Made by a program: the position numbers and the translations under genes
From: Onchocerca lupi
Taxonomy: Eukaryota; Nematoda; Chromadorea; Rhabditida; Onchocercidae
Assembly (NCBI GenBank): GCA_028564675.1
Contig: JAOVVO010000423.1
Location: 1 to 64,000 of the forward strand
Direction: 5' to 3'
Length of the DNA: 64,000 bases
Part shown: in pieces, positions 59,955-64,000 of the stretch
Position numbering within the stretch: position 1 is the first letter of the stretch
Layout of the letters: every line of letters begins with the position of its first letter
Notes under the pieces: generated by a model
Database searches by the model: none
The model's input: the letters and a program-made list of their open reading frames with translations, nothing else
What the model was told of the DNA's origin: nothing

Positions 59955-60900
59955 TATTTCTCAGATTGGCATCTCATCTGATTTCTTGTCCTTACAAGGG
60001 ATATTTGTATTTTTTTGAATTATTCACTCGAAATGTTTTTAACGTATTGATCGACAGCACTCTTGCTCAATATTTGTTTTCTCTGTGTATTCTGATTTAT
60101 TTTACTTGTGATCTGAATTTCTTGAATTGATATCCTATGTAGTGTCATCTCATCATTTGTAGTTCACAGCGACGGTTAGGACAATTACCAACGCAAAGCG
60201 ATCTTGGCAGAACCATTAGAGAAGTCATTATTGTATGAAACCTCGTATAAGTCGTTTTATGCTTTCTTGTAAACACTTCCAGTTTTAATTTGGACTAGAA
60301 TTCCCTGTTTTGGAATAATAAATCAGTTCCTGCAAGTTAATGGTGCATTATTTTAAATCGGATTCGGGTGTATAAAATATGCTAAATAATAATTGTCTCT
60401 CTGTTGCAGAAATTTTGATTTAAGTTGTTCGACAACAGCAAAATACATTTCATTATGTTGACTACTTTGTCACGTGAAGCAACCACGACTAAATAGAATT
60501 GCATTACTTATTTCGGATCTCATTTTCGTTATGCAAGCTTGCGAAAAGTGTTGTTAACACTTTTCTGAATCCAAGAATTTATCTCCCAAGCAATCATGTC
60601 TACGCATGTCATTGAGAAGACATGGAATTGATCAATCATTTGGAATGGATCAGTGGTTTTGATTTCGTCTACTACATCTCAGAATCAATTTAAGCGAACA
60701 TGTGGAACATATGCGTCCTATTTCAGCTACACGAAACAAATAAGTGAAAGTGAAAAAAGGTAAAAGGCGATAAGGGAAATTCGTTGAACTGTTTGGAAAG
60801 GATCATAAAGAAAGCGACAACTGATTTAAGCATAAGCATTCATTTCGTAAAATATACAATTTGAAAAATTGAACTTTTAGCATATGATGCAGCAATAAAT
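59955..60900. other. Convergent intergenic region
   Basis: 3' flanks of DNAJC2 (+) and the PLC gene (-). AATAAA at 60317-60322 could be the DNAJC2 polyadenylation signal. No coding signal seen. Confidence 0.5.
60317..60322 (+). terminator. Candidate polyadenylation signal of DNAJC2
   Basis: AATAAA, about 360 bases after the stop codon. It is the clearest signal downstream. Confidence 0.4.
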
Positions 60901-63847
60901 TCATTCGAACGCAATTCGTGTAAAAATTGAGGCACATTCGTCCATTGTACGAAAACGGCCCGTATTCAGTCGTATGTGTGAGTAACCTTAATATAGTTCC
61001 ATACGTACTTTGTGTCAATCACCAGGATAAACAAGGCATCTCTTTCCTCTAGGATAGCTTATCTTTCCATGGTGAAGTGACCACGTGCAAGACATGATTA
61101 TGCGTGAAACTTATAAAAAGGTGCTAACTGTCACACATTTAATCCACCAACTAATTAGAAGAAAACAACACAGTCCCACAACATTTTGAGGTATCGAAGT
61201 TTCAAACCTGGACGTATACTTTTTATCGGGATTGTATATTCACCAATAAAGTCGTTTGCTGAAGTTGAGTCGAAGTCTTTCACACAAAAACGAAGCAGTG
61301 CAAAATCAGGAAAATGAAGCGGAAACGTGAATGTTTCATTGAACTGTGGATTAAAACTGAAACATACTATTTCATAAACATTTGGTTCAAAAGTAGCCTC
61401 AAATATAAATAATTAACTTTTTTAAATAATAATTTCTACATACCAAAGAATTTTTGTGGATTAGCCATGTTACATTTGAAAATTATGATTTCCAGGACAT
61501 GTGGAGACAACAAGAACACTTCCCCAATAGTTTTTTAATGAAGCAAGAAAACCATACTATTTATCCAATCAAAAAAATCATGACAAAAACATGCACCCGT
61601 TATTGCGTATGGTTTTTGTCCGGAATTTTCGGGAATCAGCCGGAATTCCAAAGATCTCAACAGTCACATATGGATCGACAACATCATTTGCTTGGGATAG
61701 CTTCGGTAGATATTGCCCGCTTATGACCTGAAAACCGAAGAACAAGGATGAAATATTATGGAAGTTCATGCATCACATTTCATGTTTTGTCCATGAAACA
61801 TGATTAGATATAACTATTGGCAAATTTTTTGGCATCCAAAACAACTGATACTGAATATTTACTGGATCCAAAACGATGAATACGACAATCAGTAAATCAA
61901 CTCTCTAAAAGGCCTGTACTGAAATCATACATATTTTTTACTCAAATATAAATTGCTAAAATAAACAGAATCTGTTAACAACTGTGAAAGATTGTAAAAC
62001 TGGTTTACCCCAACTAGCATCGTTGTTACAACTGCACTTGATACTTCAGGCATACGTGGATCTAAAAGATCAAACATTTTCATTTTGCATGAAGTTTAGA
62101 TTCATTCATTTAGTTTGTGTTATTCGGCTCATAGATAACTGTGGGCCAGTACCATGAAAATCAATGTGAGACTTCGTATTCACTTCCCTAACTTCTTAAT
62201 CTTAGTTCTTCGCCTTTCAGATCCTTCGAAATTCCAAAAATAATTGCAAATATACCACTTGGATACCAAATTTATATCTTCGTCTACATAACTAAAGAAT
62301 ATTATTTCAATTTCTTAAGTAGTTTGAGATACACATGGCCCCCTGAATCTTGGTAAGATGTCGTATTAACTTTCATTCTAAATCCTTATATTTAAATACT
62401 TCATAAAAAAAACAAAAAAAGAAACCAACCAAGTCCATCGATTAGTGTCGTTGCTTTGAGCACGTATCCACAATTACCATTAATTCGAAAGAGACCGTTA
62501 ACTAAATCAAGATATTCTCCTGCAGTTTGCATATTCATTGCAACCGACTGTATACCACAAAGCCATGAAGGGATAGGATTCATATTGCTTGAATCCTGCC
62601 GCAAACCTTTTGGGAACGATTTTACAAATCTTTTTGATGTATAAGCGGCAAGCGAATAACCGCTTTCCATATAACTTGCAACCTTTCCTTCGGATAAAGA
62701 ACAGGAACCATCCATTGGATCTGAAAGCAATTCGAATTGCTTTTTATAATTTTGATACTGAATGGATTTCAAATGATCGCTTATTAATTACCAAAAGAAA
62801 TATTTCGTTTATAGACTCAGAACCAAAGCGTTTGACCGGATAGCAAACTTAAAAATAAATTATGGAAGCCTTTTCAATTGTTCCATTCTCATAACAACCA
62901 ATCCTTCAAATGCACAATGAAAACATACGTTCATCAATATCTTGAAAGATGTTTTGTGAAAGTTTAACAGACGGTAGCGATATCAACTGAGAAAATTCTG
63001 GGTCGAGTTTGATAGTGTCTTTATTTTCATTGTTATCTTCAATTATTTCGTCATTATCCTGATCAAATTTTCGGTCAGGACCTCTTTCTGACCTCAGTTT
63101 TTTGCCGCGCAACAGATACTTATTCTTCAAAGCATTTGGAGAAGGTAAAGGTTGAGAAGCTCCATTATTCGGACGCATATATATTTTATCACTTAATACC
63201 TAAATATAAATAATAGAAAAATTTATAGCTCTGAAGAAAAGTAAAAAAATGAATATTTTACATGAAAGTACACATAAATATATTGAATCAAAATACAGTG
63301 CAAGAGATAAAGAAAATATTTAAAATAATTGAAAATATATGGTCACAACTAACTTCTTTAAAAATGCGTGCCATTGCTTTCTGCTGCGGTAAACCAACAT
63401 GATTCTCGATTGTCAATATCACCGGATAAGGATTTGTTTTGAAGGCATACACATCAATTTCTTTTAATGCATCTTTCAAAGTAATCTTTCTGATAAACGT
63501 ACGTTTATGAGTGATACATGGCTCTCCTTCTTCGCCATCAAAAATGTCTACTGAAGCAGTATAATACGATCTCAAATTTGAAAATGTAATCACTGAAAAT
63601 TAAACTTAGCAAAGTTTACAATAAAAATGATAATAATACATACACTCTAAAAGCCGTACACCCTTTTTTAGCGCGTTGATATAACCTTCAACAGTTGCTT
63701 CACCCTTCATTTGCAATCCAGTGAGATAGGTATTGTGACTTGAGTTAATGTAATAATGGCTTAGTGTATGATCCATATCCTGGAAAACTCCTTCATGTCC
63801 AGGCTTCATGATGCTGCCCCATTTACCGAGTAGTAATCGACGAAAAC
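60901..63847 (-). CDS. Phosphoinositide phospholipase C, catalytic X/Y and C2 part (8 exons, 5' end outside the window)
   Basis: Visible exons are 63847-63644, 63550-63354, 63199-62929, 62720-62430, 62061-62009, 61727-61597, 61356-61208 and 60986-60901, about 460 residues. The enzyme hydrolyses PIP2 to IP3 and DAG at membranes with Ca2+. X domain: YQDM-like FQDMD, LSHYYINSSHNTYL with the first catalytic His and Ca-ligand Asn, LLELDIFDG with Ca ligands Glu/Asp, ITHKRTFIRKI with the second catalytic His, and TIENH with a further Ca ligand. A Lys/Asp/Glu-rich X-Y linker of about 60 residues follows (no SH2/SH3 insert). Y domain: YPSGLRxDSSN-like FPKGLRQDSSN and GNCGYVLK. C2 domain: VVDPYVTVEI and FDSTSANDFIGEYTIP. 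It ends ECASIFTRIAFE. The short linker and the end just after C2 point to a delta-type PLC. All catalytic residues are kept, so activity is likely. The N-terminal PH/EF-hand part lies beyond the right edge. Confidence 0.93.
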
Positions 63848-64000
63848 CTGAAAATGAATCAGAATTCTTAAAACTGACTTTAAAAATGAAGAAAATTTTT
63901 CAAATACAGTCAGAGCATATCTCACTTGAACTGCAACATGTATTGGCTCCATCTTTTTTTTAATGATTCCTTTCCTTAATTACCAGCCTGCGGTTATTAC

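Noticed and set aside
60901..63847. Assignment as a catalytically inactive PLC-related (PRIP/PLC-L) protein
   Set aside because: Both catalytic His residues (SSHNTY and ITHK) and the Ca ligands are present, so an active delta-type enzyme is more likely.
1..64000. Search for CRISPR arrays, bacterial operons, rRNA, tRNA or an integrated virus
   Set aside because: No regular spacer array, no intron-free bacterial-like coding blocks, no rRNA or tRNA signatures and no viral polymerase or capsid-like frames were seen.

Overview
This is a window of eukaryotic nuclear DNA, most likely from a nematode and probably a filarial (Spirurina-type) worm. The DNA is strongly AT-rich with long A/T homopolymers. 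The genes are split by many introns that end in TTTTCAG or TTTTAG, and several genes have such an acceptor a few bases to a few dozen bases before the first ATG, as expected for spliced-leader trans-splicing. The encoded proteins have nematode-style divergence. I cannot name the species.

Layout. From 1 to about 12.8 kb I see no convincing gene, only low-complexity DNA, microsatellites and one 41-bp alternating purine/pyrimidine tract. At 12.8-13.4 kb (-) lies the 3' part of a small cysteine-containing protein gene. A complete 11-exon hexokinase-like gene runs from 15.6 to 20.1 kb (-), with a degenerate active site and a GC-AG intron. An SLC17-type MFS anion transporter occupies 23.4-30.0 kb (-) and carries an unusual polar N-terminal extension of about 214 residues. 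A tiny Cys-motif plus Glu/Lys-tail gene at 31.5-32.1 kb (+) is followed by a TIMMDC1-like complex I assembly factor at 32.8-35.8 kb (+). A four-TM orphan protein lies at 36.4-38.3 kb (-). A coiled-coil protein occupies 40.6-44.2 kb (+), and an acidic orphan protein 45.3-46.8 kb (-). An ACAD9-like acyl-CoA-dehydrogenase-fold protein lies at 49.4-54.4 kb (-), divergent from a DNAJC2/zuotin gene at 55.4-60.0 kb (+). The catalytic half of a phosphoinositide phospholipase C (60.9-63.8 kb, -) runs off the right edge.

How the genes relate. Most are unrelated housekeeping genes. Two of them, TIMMDC1-like and ACAD9-like, belong to the same known pathway, mitochondrial complex I assembly (MCIA). Two enzyme-fold proteins (hexokinase-like and ACAD9-like) have lost signature catalytic or cofactor residues while keeping the complete fold, so both are pseudoenzyme candidates.

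Mobile or repeated DNA. At least five copies of one short dispersed repeat family lie in the introns of the SLC17, TIMMDC1-like and four-TM genes. Two copies carry GC-rich hairpins, which stand out sharply from the AT-rich background. All exon models were built by hand from reading frame, splice phase and family knowledge. Boundaries whose phases all agree are reliable, and the ends of the coiled-coil gene and of the small Cys-protein gene are not.
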